DNA of 64,000 nucleotides from Catonia carolina. Taxonomy: Eukaryota > Arthropoda > Insecta > Hemiptera > Achilidae. The translations under genes and the position numbers were made by a program. The notes beneath the pieces were generated by a model that saw only the letters and a list, made by a program, of their open reading frames with translations, had not been told where the DNA came from and searched no databases. Below, one piece after another: positions 50,240 through 61,492 of this stretch (its first letter is position 1; each line of letters opens with the position of its first letter). Location of the stretch: contig JAQMRL010000008.1 in assembly GCA_035578175.1 (NCBI GenBank), positions 10,205,963-10,269,962 of the forward strand, read 5' to 3'.

Positions 50240-50403
50240 CCTTATTATAAACCATTTATTTATAACCCTAATTTAAAAATTATTGAAACAAAATAAAATT
50301 ACACCCGGTTGAAGCCGGGACGGACATTTATGGATACAAATTTTATGAAGCGTTATTTAAAAGATGAAAGCATACTTAATACTATTGTTTGAAATGTCAT
50401 ATA

Positions 50404-51414
50404 CAGGGTGATTCATGAAGTTCTCCCCCCACTTCTACAGCACATTGTACTAGTAAAAATAATGAAAAAATGTTATATAAACATAGGTCCGAAAACGCTT
50501 CGTTAGCGAGTTACAGCTAGCGAAAGTTTCGCCTGGATTTCAGTTCACCAGGTGAAATGAGGTCTTCCTGGAATTGTGGTAAGGTAGATTAAGGGGCAAA
50601 TTCAATCATTTCTTATGGATTTTGATCTGATAAATTGAATAAAACAGGTCCCAGATCTGTAAGTTAAATAGTTTTTAAGAAAACCAGTGTCAAATGCAAA
50701 AAATGGAGTGAAAAACTTATTTTTTCATCTTTGGGCAAGGATAACTGTGTTATTTCACCAAGAAACAGTTAAAATTTTTCAATAAAACATGTAGAAAATT
50801 TTATTCTGAACAAACCGGTGTAAATTAAGTACACAGAAAGCGAATAGATGTTTGATTAAATGAGTTTTTATTCATAAGAGTACAAAGTAAAATTAACCGG
50901 AAAAACTAAAATGAAAAAATGTGTTTTTTTCACTCCATTTTTTTGCATTTGACACTGGTTTTCTCAAAAACTATTCGCTTTCTGTGTACTTTATTTACAC
51001 CGGTTTGTTCAGAATAAAATTTTCTACATTTTTTATTGAAAATTTTTAACTGTTTCTTGGTGAAATAACAAAGTTATTCTTGCCCAAAGATGAAAAAATG
51101 TGATTTTCACTCCATTTTTTGCATTTGACACTGGTTTTCTCAAAAACTATTTAACTTACAGTTCTGGGACCTGTTTTATTCAATTTATCAGATCAAAAAC
51201 CATAAGAAATGATTGAATTCGCCCCTTAATCTACCTTACCACAATTCCAGGAAGACCTCATTTCACCTGGTGAACTGAAATCCAGGCGAAACTTTCGCTA
51301 GCTGTAACTCGCTAACGAAGCGTTTTCGGACCTATGTTTATATAACATTTTTTCATTATTTTTACTAGTACAATGTGCTGTAGAAGTGGGGGGAGAACTT
51401 CATGAATCACCCTG
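50404..51414. mobile_element. Fold-back transposon with about 440-bp arms
   Basis: About 1,011 bp between TA dinucleotides. The two halves are inverted complements from the outer ends (CAGGGTGATTCATGAAGTTC / GAACTTCATGAATCACCCTG) through AGTTACAGCTAGCGAAAGTT, GACCTCATTTCACCTGGTGA and CTGGTTTTCTCAAAAAC to a short centre near 50860-50930. The right half additionally repeats an inner segment (ACTCCATTTTTTTGC at about 50931 and ACTCCATTTTTTGC at about 51110). It has no frame. The ends and TA target put it near Tc1/mariner MITEs, and the TIR start resembles Mar1. Confidence 0.92.
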
Positions 51415-51416
51415 TA

Positions 51417-51889
51417 TAAACCTATATTGACTGAATTTCATATAAATATCAGTCTATATTAAATGTCAGATTCAAAGGAATCTAATACTCTATTATATTA
51501 TTTTGTAGAAATAAAATGTCACGAAATATTTCTCAATACGAACGGTATCGTTAATCTCAAATTGTCACACACAATTGCCTACTTAATGTATGGTACAAGT
51601 GTTTGTAACAATAAATTGTCAGGGAATATTCTTGCTGTACTTTCGTATACTGGTAGTCAAAATATATTTCCCTATTTTCGCTGTAGTGTACTTTTGTCGC
51701 AAAAAAGTATTACTATAGAGCAAATTTTTTAATACAGGAATTTAACTTGTAAATTATAACGTTTTAATCTTATTTAGCATTGTTATTTTATTATAAAAAT
51801 TTAATTTTTTGGAATTTTTGAGACTTACTTAATTATGCTTTGAAAATCGATAAAAAATAGTTTTTTTTGAGACGACGCGTTTCATGGCT
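51417..51889. other. No gene recognised
   Basis: A frame of 89 codons (51463-51732, plus) has no recognised domain. AT-rich. Confidence 0.45.
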
Positions 51890-52098
51890 GGTGGTATTTT
51901 TTAAAAAGGCTTCGACTTATGGTAAAAACGTTTAGTGATTTTTGTATCTATTCATTAAGAGGAATTGAATGACATTATTTTTGTTTCAAAATTTCGACTC
52001 TTTGATTTCTTGACTTCCGATTTTGGGCCACTTTCGGTTGAAACCGGAACTTCAAACCCAATGATTTCTGTATCTACTTTTTAACAGGAATCGAAGGT
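51890..52098 (+). repeat. Family G repeat, copy G3
   Basis: GACATTATTTTTGTTTCAAA, CTTTGATTTCTTGACTTCCG, CGGAACTTCAAACCCAATG and ATTTCTGTATCTAC. It is interrupted at 52100 by the 2.4-kb TIR element; G4 continues beyond it. Confidence 0.65.
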
Positions 52099-52693
52099 TG
52101 GGGAGGCCGGGGAAGGTTGTAACACCGTTTATAAATCGTGGGTCGGAGTGTAAAAGGGGATAAGTCACAATTTGAAGAAAACGTGTTTTTTGTGGTAAGT
52201 TATACACAAGACCACTCTGCAGATGTGCAATAGGAGATATGTCTAATTTTATGCTCTAATACTTTATAATGAAATTGGTGTATAATGGGTTATCTAAAAT
52301 ATTAAATCATTTTGATATGTAAAAGGGGTTATGTCAGTGCAAACTGACTTACCTTCTTTTACACGCTTAAGAAACTTGTGCAAAAAGGAACAACTGGAAA
52401 ATGTTTTGACTTATCTCCTTAAACATAACCTTAAATATTCTAACTGTGCTAATATTTCACTAGAACCTAGGTACATTTTTATTCAAGAAATATTATGAAA
52501 TTTTTTTCTTATAGTCTACTTTATTTTTTACTGAAATAATATTATGATTAGTTTATATTTATTTTTCTTTAAACTTCATTAACACAATTTAATCAAGGTG
52601 GCATTGTATATCAGCTGATCCATGATTCTCAAAAAGTTCCCTCCATAACTAACCTATTCTAATCTGTTGTTTCTAGTTCCAAGTTAAGAAAAG

Positions 52694-52779
52694 ATGTCTC
52701 GTGCAGATAAACATCGGATACCTGTCGGTAAAATTAATTGTGATTCAAGAAAAGAAGAAGCCTTGTACTACTTGGCATT
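52694..52779 (+). CDS. Possible first exon of an unrecognised protein
   Basis: ATG followed by MSRADKHRIPVGKINCDS and RKEEALYYLA, then a donor-like GTGAGT at 52780 in phase, inside the 2.4-kb TIR element. Basic and short. I cannot link it to any family. A chance frame is quite possible. Confidence 0.25.
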
Positions 52780-53419
52780 GTGAGTTTAGTGTTTTTGACC
52801 AATTTTTAGTGGAAAAAATTTAAGAAGGAAATATCTATTTTTTACAATGATGAGTAAATTTTCGAGAATTTTGTTTCCTCATTATTTTTAAATGTTCATT
52901 TTAAGCTATGAAATGCAATGATATTTTTAAATACCCAACAAAATATTACCTTTCTAGCTATATATGTCTGATTATTCAGTCAAGTTTTGTTAGCGTCATT
53001 TAGACATATTTTATGTAATGGCGTCGTACGGGGTTGGTTGTAATACGAAGCCCGGGGATGGTTGTAACACAGGAGTGTCTGTTACGACCTTCCCTACATA
53101 TTTCTTCTTACTAATACTATTGTTCAGTATTACAATAAGTTCAAATAACCCGCGCCGTCGATCATTCTAAAATATGATCTTCCCGCTCGATTAAATCTCT
53201 AATATTGATTTCGTATTGATTACTGTACTAATTAGTTCTACGCATGTGTGATCCTCGCTCACGTGGCCTGCTCTCCGCCAATAGCAAAATTCAACTAATT
53301 TCTTGTTCTCCCTTCGCCATTGTTCCTTTCTTCCTAAGTCCTTCTCACTGCAGGTCAAACTCTCGAGCGTGTCGGTCGTGTAGCGCATCACGGTCTCAAC
53401 GGACGCTTCCAGCCCGCTT

Positions 53420-53800
53420 GTGCTGGCGTCATTTCATGTAACGCTTGGGACATTCCAATATCATGTTGCCGTTAATACTTGTAATTACGGCCCCAAACAA
53501 CGAGCTATTCTATGTAAAACGTGCGTACAATTAATCAATGAACTATTCATGTTGTTTCTTATTCAAGTGATTACCGGACTTTGTGAATTTGTGTTACCAC
53601 GTGTTGTAAACCTGCAAACCATTTTCCTAAACTGTAATTATTCGAGTGTTAGCAGTGCTTCATTACTATTGTTAACGTGCTTTGTGACTTGTTTATTGTG
53701 TGAAATCTGTACAGATCTTATCAAACAGTTTAGTGTCTTCGTACAACGGCGTTACCTAACCGAAGCATCCTGGGAAACCTACGTACTCAAAATCAAGTAA
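53420..53800 (+). CDS. Unrecognised 126-codon open frame in the TIR element
   Basis: Cys- and Leu-rich in the middle (SLLLLTCFVTCLLCEICTDL), with no domain I recognise. It ends at TAA after YVLKIK, where GTAAGT also makes a splice-donor-like site (53797-53802), so it might be part of a spliced transcript. It may also be spurious. Confidence 0.25.
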   Translation: MLASFHVTLGTFQYHVAVNTCNYGPKQRAILCKTCVQLINELFMLFLIQVITGLCEFVLPRVVNLQTIFLNCNYSSVSSASLLLLTCFVTCLLCEICTDLIKQFSVFVQRRYLTEASWETYVLKIK

Positions 53801-54530
53801 GTACTGCTAAAATTATCACTAATTGCAGTTTTATCCCATGTGTATGTTCCTATCCAATATCCAAACTTGCCTATTCATTAACGAGCCACGCATTACGCCT
53901 AATGTGCGCGTCGAAGCCACATCGCGTCTTTTGTTTCCTGGTTGTATTAGATTCAACCGCCCTAACGAATTTAAGCTGAATGTAGGGATCATACTAAAAT
54001 TTGATTACCGCATCACACAACTATTATTTAGGCTAATTCATCATATTTATTTTTTGGGAAGAAAATTAAATTAAAAATTGTGTGAATAAGAATCTGTTTA
54101 CTAATTTAATTTACTTTCATCTGTTTAGTTTTAAAAAATTTAAAAAAGAATAATTTTTCGTTTTTTTATATAAATAATTTTACATATAATCATAAAATTA
54201 AGTAGGTACTATCAAATGAAATACTGTTTGACATGTTTAAAAATCATTAAAACAAAAATATATATAAGTTTGGTGTAGTCATTTTATTGTTACAATCAAC
54301 CCTCATATCTGTTACAACCTTCGCCTGGTGCGGGGTTGGTCTAACACAGTAGGGCCTACACCACACAAGTTATTCCTTTCCTATAAAAAATCTACGGATT
54401 ATTTTTAATTGATAGTAATGGTACCCTCGAGAGGAATGATAAAACAAACCAATACGCATTAAAAGTTATTGTTACAGTGAATTAAAAAATTAAAAATCTT
54501 GCTTGTGTTACGACCATCCCCGGTCTCCCC

Positions 54531-54870
54531 TACTATTTTTGTTTCCACGTTGCGACTCTTTGATTTCTTGAATTCCGGAATTTCTTCAAACCGGAACTTC
54601 AAACCCAATGATTTCTGTACCTACTCTAACAGGAATCGAATGACATTATTTTTGTTTCCAAATTCCGACTTTGATTTATTGATTTCCGGTTTTGGGTCAC
54701 TTCCGGTAAAAACCGCAACATCAAACCCAATTTAGGTCCACTAATTATTTGTGTAAATTATGAATCCGTAAACCGTTTGTTGCTATCTCTTATAGTTTCT
54801 AACATCTGGATGTGATGTTCAAACACAGGAAAATGATAAATGACAATTTTTTTAAAAATTGCCACCAATT
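54531..54870 (+). repeat. Family G repeats, copy G4 (two partial units)
   Basis: The block ATTTTTGTTTCCACGTTGCG ... AACAGGAATCGAATGACATT is followed by a second start of the same block about 120 bp later, so the G unit is itself tandemly repeated. It continues to AAACCGTTTGTTGCTATCTC and GGATGTGATGTTCAAACAC. Confidence 0.65.
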
Positions 54871-55441
54871 TTATAGATACAATAATAAAAAAATACAATA
54901 TTACACGTAGAAAAATGTGTAACATATTTTAAATTAATGAACATACTTAGCCTATATATAAATATTAAGAAATAAAAAATTGATTTCTTCTCAAATTTTT
55001 AATTAGCTATTGCTCTCCTTAAAAACAGAAATATTGTCTTTATACCGAAGACTGGATCACAAGGCGAAACAAAAATGAGGGCGAGTAATTTCGCCTGTCA
55101 CTTGGTAGACCTATCAATTTTTTTCTGAACTCATTTACCCATTATTTGGAAGGACTCTGTATATTTTATAAGCAATCTTGAGTATGTTAAGTACACATTG
55201 TGTACCACACTGACCAACAAATACAACACTTGACGTCACATGTCCAACAACGAAGAGATGAAAACAATTTAACCTAATGTAAAACTCAGTGGAACTCAAT
55301 TTTAGCCGGGAAACTTATTCGACCGCCTTAAGGGGTCTTTCAAACTTAGCTACAGCTGATGACACTTGCATTCTCTTAACTACTTATTGTTTGTACTTAA
55401 TGTAGAAGAGAACCCCTTAGAAACTTCACCTTCAGTTAAAG
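54871..55441. other. No gene recognised
   Basis: AT-rich without a recognised terminus. Confidence 0.5.
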
Positions 55442-55770
55442 TAAGTTTACTTTTGACAACTTCTACAAACTATTTCCTTGTTTATTGTTGATTAATTTAA
55501 ATATTTTAGGTTCAGAATTTTGTTCTTATTTAGTTTTAAAAAAATTTAATTTGTTTTCTAAAATTTGGAACGAATAATAGTAAGTTTTTATTGTGAAATA
55601 ATAATTAAGTTTACTTTCGACAACTTGTGGAAATTATTTTCTTGTTTATTGTTCATTAATTTCAATATTTTATATTCAGAATTTCTTCTAATTTAGTTAA
55701 AAAAAAATTTGTTTCCTAAAATTCTGAACGAATAACAAAAAGATTTTATTGTGAAATAATAATATTCTGC
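55442..55770 (+). repeat. 165-bp tandem duplication
   Basis: AAGTTTACTTTTGACAACTT starts at 55442 and AAGTTTACTTTCGACAACTT at 55607. The units align to TTGTGAAATAATAAT. AT-rich and moderately diverged. Confidence 0.8.
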
Positions 55771-55946
55771 AAACCAGAATAAATTCTCGTATTTCATTCA
55801 TTTTGTGAACGATTTTTATATTTTTTAACAACGATGAATTTTCAGACTGATTTCAAAGTTTGCTTCCTATAAAGTAATTTATTACGTCATTTTCAGTTGC
55901 CTGTAAATAATTGTTTTTTTACTCTCTCGTCCCCTTTATGGATATA

Positions 55947-56222
55947 TGTTGTTTAGTTCATCAACCAAAAGGCTAAATTTGAACGTCTAGAAGCTTTAGA
56001 GGTTGGTTGAACCTCCGAGGCTAAGTAAAACGAGGAGTGAGGTAGTTTACCTATCCCTTCCTCACTGAGTGAAAAAATTTGCTTATCAGCATACCGGACC
56101 CTCCGAAAAGTATCTACTTTCCACCCTGCAAATGACACCTTCACTTCATTTACCACAGGGTCTGACTGCAAAATTAAATTAAAATCATTACTCTCAGAGG
56201 AGATATCTCTGACTAGTGTCCA
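55947..56222 (-). mobile_element. Family B copy B16, partial
   Basis: Minus-strand B from TTGTTTAGTTCATCAACC to GACTAGTGTCCATTAC. It lacks the 5' half and has a local duplication (TTAGAGGTTGGTTGAACCTC) in the 3' part. Confidence 0.8.
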
Positions 56223-56989
56223 TTACCTCATTTTCCATTTATTTTAGTTATAGCTTTTTGCGGGTTTCAATAAACACAAAATGGTCCTTCGAGAATCAAC
56301 CGCTTAATTTTAGTAAGTTAACTTTTATTTTAAGCTGTACCGATAGCCTTAAAACATTTTAAATTAATATGATCCTAAAGCAAACCTAATTTTAACGCTT
56401 TTTTACCATGAATTTTCTACCACTTATTATCATAATTAAAAACTTTATTATCTCCAGAGAAAGGAAGTTAAAAAGGGGAAAAAAATTAATAAATTTGTCT
56501 TAGATAACCTAGGCTACAGGTCGATAAGGACGGAAATATTCCTTACAGTGTATGCAGTATGCAAAAATGAAGCAACGGTAACTGAAGCAAGGGTACTATA
56601 AAACGTGACATGAATTGATATGATGTGTCCCAAAAGACGTATACTAGACTTAGGTGAAAGATGTGTGTGTATGTAAACGTAAGGGAATCGTGTTAAAAGG
56701 CTGAAATCCCTGGATTTACTTAAGCTATATCAATAGGGTAAATGTGTGAAAAGACAGCTCAAAAGAAAATCAGTTAGGAGCTGTTTCTTTGCATCCTGAT
56801 AAAAGTTAAGGATTCATTTTAAAAGTTATCTTAGCAAACCTGTCTTTTTCGAATCGATATCTTATTTGAAACCATTGTATTACGTATTTTAATCAGTTAT
56901 ACGTTATTTTACCGTCCTCTATCAAAAATGTAAAAAATATTAACCGAAAAATTTTATAATCCACATTTCTATACATCCTCCCGTTCAAC
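56223..56989. other. No gene recognised
   Basis: No convincing coding frame or element terminus. Confidence 0.5.
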
Positions 56990-57003
56990 ACCTTCCCTTC
57001 AAA

Positions 57004-57196
57004 TATACATCTCCGTGGCGTAGTGATGCGTGGACCAAGTGGATGCAAGTTCGATTCCCGACTAGGGTCTGGAAATTTTAACACGTTAAGGTACTAAACC
57101 CCTCAGTAGTCTCTAATGACCTAGCTGTCGATGCGACTTTAAATAAACTAAAAAAACTATTTTAAAATGTTTAGTGTTAGAAAGATGTATATAAAA
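57004..57196 (+). mobile_element. tRNA-derived SINE with 14-bp duplication
   Basis: Head ATCTCCGTGGCGTAGTG, B-box AAGTTCGATTCCCG, tail TCGATGCGACTTTAAATAAA. It is flanked by the perfect repeat ACCTTCCCTTCAAA (56990-57003, 57197-57210). It is related to the SINE at 30332. The head is shortened between the A- and B-boxes. Confidence 0.9.
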
Positions 57197-57282
57197 ACCT
57201 TCCCTTCAAAACCCATTTCCCTTCAAGACAAAAAATTTTTTTAATCAATTTCATTCTTGCCTATGTTTGTGCTTGTTTTTTC

Positions 57283-57480
57283 TTTCTCCTCGCACTTTGA
57301 TTTCTTAACTTCTGGTTTTGGGCTACGTCCAGATGAAACTGGAACTTCAAATCCAATCCAGTTGCTAACATTTTGTGTAGATAACTAATCCGGAAACCGT
57401 TTGTTGCTGTATCTTAGATTCTGACGTCTGGGTGTGACGGTCGGACACCGGAAAATGATGACAATTTTCAAAATTGCCAC
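57283..57480 (+). repeat. Family G repeat, copy G5
   Basis: TTTGATTTCTTAACTTCTGG, GAAACTGGAACTTCAAATCC and GACGTCTGGGTGTGACGG match the other G copies. Confidence 0.6.
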
Positions 57481-57617
57481 CTATATTTAGAATAGCATTT
57501 CAAATGATTCCTTGATCAGTTCCAATGTTCACACAAATTTTAAAAACATTAAATACTGTTTATTGCAATAAATTGTTAATTGTTGTTTGTTGTTATTTCG
57601 AAGTTTTTTTCTTTTTA

Positions 57618-57893
57618 GTTCCTAATTTGTGTACGTTGCAATCTGTTCAATTTAGAACAATAAGCAACCCCATGACCCAATGAGATGAGGATGATGTGTA
57701 TGACGTGTAAATGAGGTGTAGTCTTGTACAGACCCAGGCCGACCATTCCTGAGAGAGTACGGTTAATTAAACCCCAACCATCAAAGTACACCGGTAACCA
57801 CAGTCTAGTATTCAAATCCGTATAAAAGTAACAACCTTTACTAGGATTTGAACCAGGAACCTTCGTCTCCGAAAATCAGCTGTTACACAATTT
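57618..57893 (-). mobile_element. SINE family H, copy H4
   Basis: Minus-strand H from the tail (TTCCTAATTTGTGTACGTTG on plus) to AAAATCAGCTGTTACACA. It stops inside the palindrome, so the A-box is missing. Confidence 0.85.
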
Positions 57894-57911
57894 CTAAGTT
57901 AAAAAAAAAAT

Positions 57912-58318
57912 AATTAAAGTCTGGTGTGAAACACTCACACGACTTTCTCTTGCCAATGCAAATAATGAACAATATAACCTAACATTAGTAATAAAACATT
58001 AGAAACAAACAAAAAACTAACCTCAATAAATATAACCTAATTTTCATCATTAGTGAAAGACCCGAAATGAAAATCAATGTTTGGCTTAACAATACGGAAA
58101 ATCACTCTTTCACGCTAAACTCGGCTCTGTAGAGAAAAATGCTTTAAATAAAAGTTGTAGATCTTTTAATTTTCTATAAATTTGATTATACACTTTTGTC
58201 GTTAAAGGCATACTAAGGCCGAAATCTTTAAAAAATTGACAGATTTTTCACACGTTTCCTTGAGAAAAAAACAGAAAATCGCTAACTACCACTAAACTAA
58301 GCGTTATACAAAAAAAAT
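57912..58318 (+). mobile_element. Family A copy A22, 5' part
   Basis: TCTGGTGTGAAACACTCACA start, first module, and breaks off in the second at AAGCGTTATACAAAAAA, where another repeat begins. Confidence 0.88.
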
Positions 58319-58334
58319 ATATATAAAAATATAA

Positions 58335-58452
58335 AAACACAATAATGCCGTGAATATGCTGTCAAAATTTCATGAAAATCCGTTCAGTAGTTTTGGAAAT
58401 TAGCCTGCACAAAAAAAACCGCTCTGTCTTTATAATATTAGTAAGTATATTT
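58335..58452 (+). mobile_element. Retroelement-like tail (GTTCAGTAG / TATAATATTAGTAAG)
   Basis: TTTCATGAAAATCCGTTCAG followed by TTTATAATATTAGTAAGTAT is the kind of 3' sequence seen in widespread insect repeats (RTE-type LINEs and Helitrons). No coding sequence. Confidence 0.45.
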
Positions 58453-58457
58453 ATAAA

Positions 58458-58765
58458 ATAAATAGTTCTGTTTCTTTCACGTGGTCAGCCAATTAAATGA
58501 CTGAATCATTTAAGAACAGAAGAGGCAGAGGTGTAAAAGACAGTAATCAGAGTTATCTCCTCTGAAAGTACCTAATGAATTTCATTTTAAGCCAGATCCT
58601 GTCGTGAATGAAGTGAAGGTGTCATTTGCAGTGTGGAAAATATGTGCTTTTCAGAGGGCCTGGCATGCTGATAAGCGTACTTTTCCGGTAAACCACCTCA
58701 CTTCATGTTTTACTAAGTAAAACCTCTACAGGTTCAAACCAGCCTTTCGGCTGATGACCTAAACA
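58458..58765 (+). mobile_element. Family B copy B17, partial
   Basis: ATAGTTCTGTTTCTTTCACG to GGCTGATGACCTAAACAAC, lacking the first 60 bp or so. A deletion removes the CACTCAGTGAGGAAGG segment. Confidence 0.85.
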
Positions 58766-58771
58766 ACATAT

Positions 58772-58846
58772 ATAAGGGGGCATGGCTTACAGTTAAACCA
58801 CAAAGGGGGGGGGCTCAAAATAAAAAGCTTGAGAACCGCTGGACTA
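58772..58846 (+). mobile_element. Possible hAT MITE end
   Basis: GGGGGGGCTCAAAATAAAAA then GCTTGAGAACCGCTGG resembles the GAACCGCTG end of hAT MITEs. The partner end is missing. Confidence 0.35.
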
Positions 58847-58857
58847 GCTTAATGTTC

Positions 58858-58905
58858 TTAAATTGAACAGATTGCAACGTACACACATTAGGGTAAGAAC
58901 AAAAT
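58858..58905 (+). mobile_element. SINE family H tail fragment
   Basis: AATTGAACAGATTGCAACGT then ACACACATTAGG is the H 3' tail without body. A similar scrap is at 46350-46380. Confidence 0.65.
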
Positions 58906-59339
58906 AAATGTAAGAAATCAGCTATTTAAGAAAAAAACTGGTATTACCACTGGTTTCTACAGTCTGTAAAATAAAATCCATAAAAATAATGGTGGTAAAT
59001 TTTGCAGATGATTAAAAATCTGTAAGGGTATTAAAGTCGTTTAAAATCTCATTTGTTCTTTTGTAAGGTTTAGATTTCACTTTTAATGATTCTTTTTACA
59101 TCATCATATTTATATGTTTTGTGTAATCAATATTGATAGTAGGAAAATATTTCTTTGAAGTTACTAATAAATAATTGGCAAGTAGGTATTATTTAAAGAT
59201 AATAGAAAAACAGAGATCGGATTAATGACACAATTAAATGTAAAACACGTAGAAGCGGTATAAAGCCTGGTACTCACTATTTTTTCACTAACTTCGTTGC
59301 TTGACTATGATTTCACACGGTCAGTCAATTCTTTATAAA
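58906..59339. other. No gene recognised
   Basis: AT-rich, without a recognised frame. Confidence 0.5.
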
Positions 59340-60654
59340 GGGTGTTTATTTTAGAGGTATAGAACTTTAAGTTGGCAGAACTGATTTCCATGGCGGCCAT
59401 TTTGAAAACTGTTTTGTAATTTATGTTTATAATTATGTTTGTAATTTATGTTTGGTTTGCCATTTTATAATGAATAGACTGACGTCTGAAAAACGCTTGC
59501 AAATTGTGCAGATTTATTTTGAAAATCATGGTTCGGTTCGTGAAACTTATCGCGCACTATGATTTATGATCGACATAATCGTCCATCAGAGCAAATAATT
59601 CGCTCAACAATGAAAAGTTTTCGGTCAACATTTACTCTGAATTACAACACACATCCTTTGAGACATCATAGAGTGCGTACTGAAGAAGCTATTGCTGCTG
59701 TAGAGCGTAGCATTGACGAAGACCCGAATGAGTCCATCCGCCATCCTGCACAACACTTGGAGCTGTGTCCATCAACTTTATGGAAGATTTTGCGGACTGA
59801 TCTTAATTTGCGTGCTTACAAAATCCAACTCGTTCAGGAGTTAAAGCCGAACGACCACCTGGCACGGCGTGCATTTGGGGAATGGGCCCAGAACATGATT
59901 GCTGTTGATCCCGATTTTCACATGTAAATATTGTTCATTGATGAAGCCCATTGTTGATTGAATGGCTACGTGAATAAACAAAAATGCCGCATTTGGAGTG
60001 AAGGTAATCCTCGATATATTCCTGAGAAGCCTTTACTTCCAGAAAAAGTGACTTTTTGGTGTGCTGTATGGGCTGGTGGAGTCATTGGTTCTAACTTCTT
60101 CAAAAATGATGCCGGGCAGAATGTTACGTCAATGATGACCGCTACAGAGCCATGATCAATGACTTTTTTGTTCCTGAATTCAATCGCCTTAATGTTGGAG
60201 AGCTGTGGTTTCAACAATATGGTGCAACATATCACACAGCGCGTGCCACAATCGATTTACTGAAGGAAACGTTTGGTGAACGCATAATTTCACGTTCTGG
60301 ACCTGTAAATTGGCCTCCAAGGTCATGCGATCTAACACCGCCGGACTATTTTCTGTAGGGGTATGTGAAGTCGCTAGTCTATGCCAATAAGCCACAGACA
60401 ATTGGCGACTTGGAAGGCAACATTCGCCGCGTTAATACCAATATACGGCCTCAAATGCTGCAAAAAGTGGTCACAAATTGGACGTCTCGATTGGACCACG
60501 TCCGAGCCAGCCGCGGCGGCCACATGCCAGAAATTATTTTTAAATAAAAATGGCAAATAATTATCTTTAAAATAAAATTAATTCCACATCAATTGTTTAA
60601 TTATTCTGTGTTGTATTTCATTTTAAAGTTCTATACCTCTAAAAAAAGCACCCA
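59340..60654 (+). mobile_element. Mariner-like element Mar2, near full length
   Basis: 1,315 bp with 31-bp inverted ends (59340-59370, 60624-60654), outermost GGGTG(T/C)TT then TTAGAGGTATAGAACTTTAA, 3 mismatches. It contains one decayed transposase gene on the plus strand. The flanks are AT-rich, but I cannot define the TA duplication with certainty. Confidence 0.88.
59470..60547 (+). pseudogene. Mariner-like transposase, inactivated
   Basis: MNRLTSEKRLQIVQIYFENH (first helix-turn-helix); frameshift near 59557; RSTFTLNYNTHPLRHHRVRT; QHLELCPSTLWKILRTDLNL (second DNA-binding part); YKIQLVQELKPNDHLARRAF. The catalytic region has IDEAH (Asp at 59940-59942) preceded and followed by stops. The second aspartate is replaced by Tyr: FQQYGATYHTA, TAT at 60218-60220, where the family has QQDGA. 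Third motif DLTPPDYFL, then a stop. The C-terminus has YVKSLVYANKPQTIGDLEGN and SRGGHMPEIIFK. At least four stops, one frameshift and a lost catalytic residue. Confidence 0.88.
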
Positions 60655-60834
60655 TACATTAACGTGTTTATTTCAAACTTGCATAATTCGAATAAACTGG
60701 TATTCCCCTTGAAAAGCGTACTGAAATCTTATTAAAAATGGAATGGCTAATACGAAGTTTAAAAATATGTTATTTGGTTAATTCGAGATTTTTCAAAGAA
60801 ATAAAATAAATGTTTGTTTATTGATACTGAAGTC

Positions 60835-61085
60835 ACGAGATTGCCTTTTGCGTATGTATAGGCTGCGAAGTGGAATATTTCCAGTGGTGGAAACCTCAAC
60901 AGTGAGACACTACTCGTACATTTCACTACCGTGCAGTTTCTAGATAAATTTTGTTAGCTGTGGTTTATTCCAAAAAAATATTTTCTTTATAAACCTTATA
61001 AGAAATAAATATGACCTGTAATATTGCCAATAGCTTAATTACATGACTAGAAATGTTTGATTTACTGTAATTACGAATGAATTAC
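60835..61085 (+). mobile_element. Family F copy F3, left end only
   Basis: TACTGAAGTCACGAGATTGC start, GTGAGACACTACTCGTACAT, and CTGTAATTACGAATGAA, then it breaks off before the transposase remnant. No right end. Confidence 0.72.
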
Positions 61086-61099
61086 ATAATTTTATAAAC

Positions 61100-61315
61100 G
61101 GTATGTGGATTTTTTTTTAAATTCATTTATTTAACGTCGCATCAACTAGAAAGGTCATAAGCGACGACTTTGGGGTGTAACTATTGTACAATGGAGGATG
61201 AAATGATTTTTTTAACGTATGAAAATATGCCGTGCCTGAGTAGGATTCGAACCCAGGACCGCATGATAAGAGGTGAGCACGTTACCAACGGCGCCAATGC
61301 GGCCGGCGGTGTGTG
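61100..61315 (-). mobile_element. tRNA-derived SINE family C relative, minus strand
   Basis: The minus strand reads GGCCGCATTGGCGCCGTTGG (A-box), TGGGTTCGAATCCTACTC (B-box), GGCACGGCATATTTTC and a tail GATGCGACGTTAAATAAATG. The flanks CGGTATGTGGA (left) and CGGTGTGTGGA (right) look like an 11-bp duplication with one difference. Confidence 0.82.
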
Positions 61316-61334
61316 GAATTTATGTTGTACAATT

Positions 61335-61421
61335 TACGTACACATTTGTAAATAATGCGCATGCTCAATGACGTCATTATTTGTTGATAGTAGGAGCAAA
61401 CTAAGGACGGCTGCACTTTAT
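61335..61421 (+). mobile_element. MITE family D, right-end fragment
   Basis: AATGCGCATGCTCAATGACG and GTAGGAGCAAACTAAGGACG match the right part of D1/D2; the left part is missing. Confidence 0.72.
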
Positions 61422-61492
61422 GTTTTTTAGCCCTGGAACTAGTCGATCGAGTGCTAATAATAATTTATTACTCCACCTGCCTGTCATAGGCA
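61422..61492 (-). mobile_element. Family B 5'-end fragment B18
   Basis: TTTTAGCCCTGGAACTAG ... CTCCACCTGCCTGTCATAGG: only the 5' 70 bp of B on the minus strand. Confidence 0.75.

Larger units (their letters stand above)
52100..54530. mobile_element. 2.43-kb TIR element with GGTTGTAACAC ends
   Basis: 26-bp terminal inverted repeats (52100-52125, 54505-54530) of the form GGGGAG(G/A)CCGGGGA then (A/T)GGT(T/C)GTAACAC, with 3 mismatches. Copies of the GGTTGTAACA motif recur inside in both orientations (53034-53092, 54300-54350), as if they were protein-binding sites. It is inserted in G repeats. No recognised transposase; a possible short exon lies at 52694-52779 and frames at 53420-54074. The superfamily is unknown. 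Confidence 0.75.
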
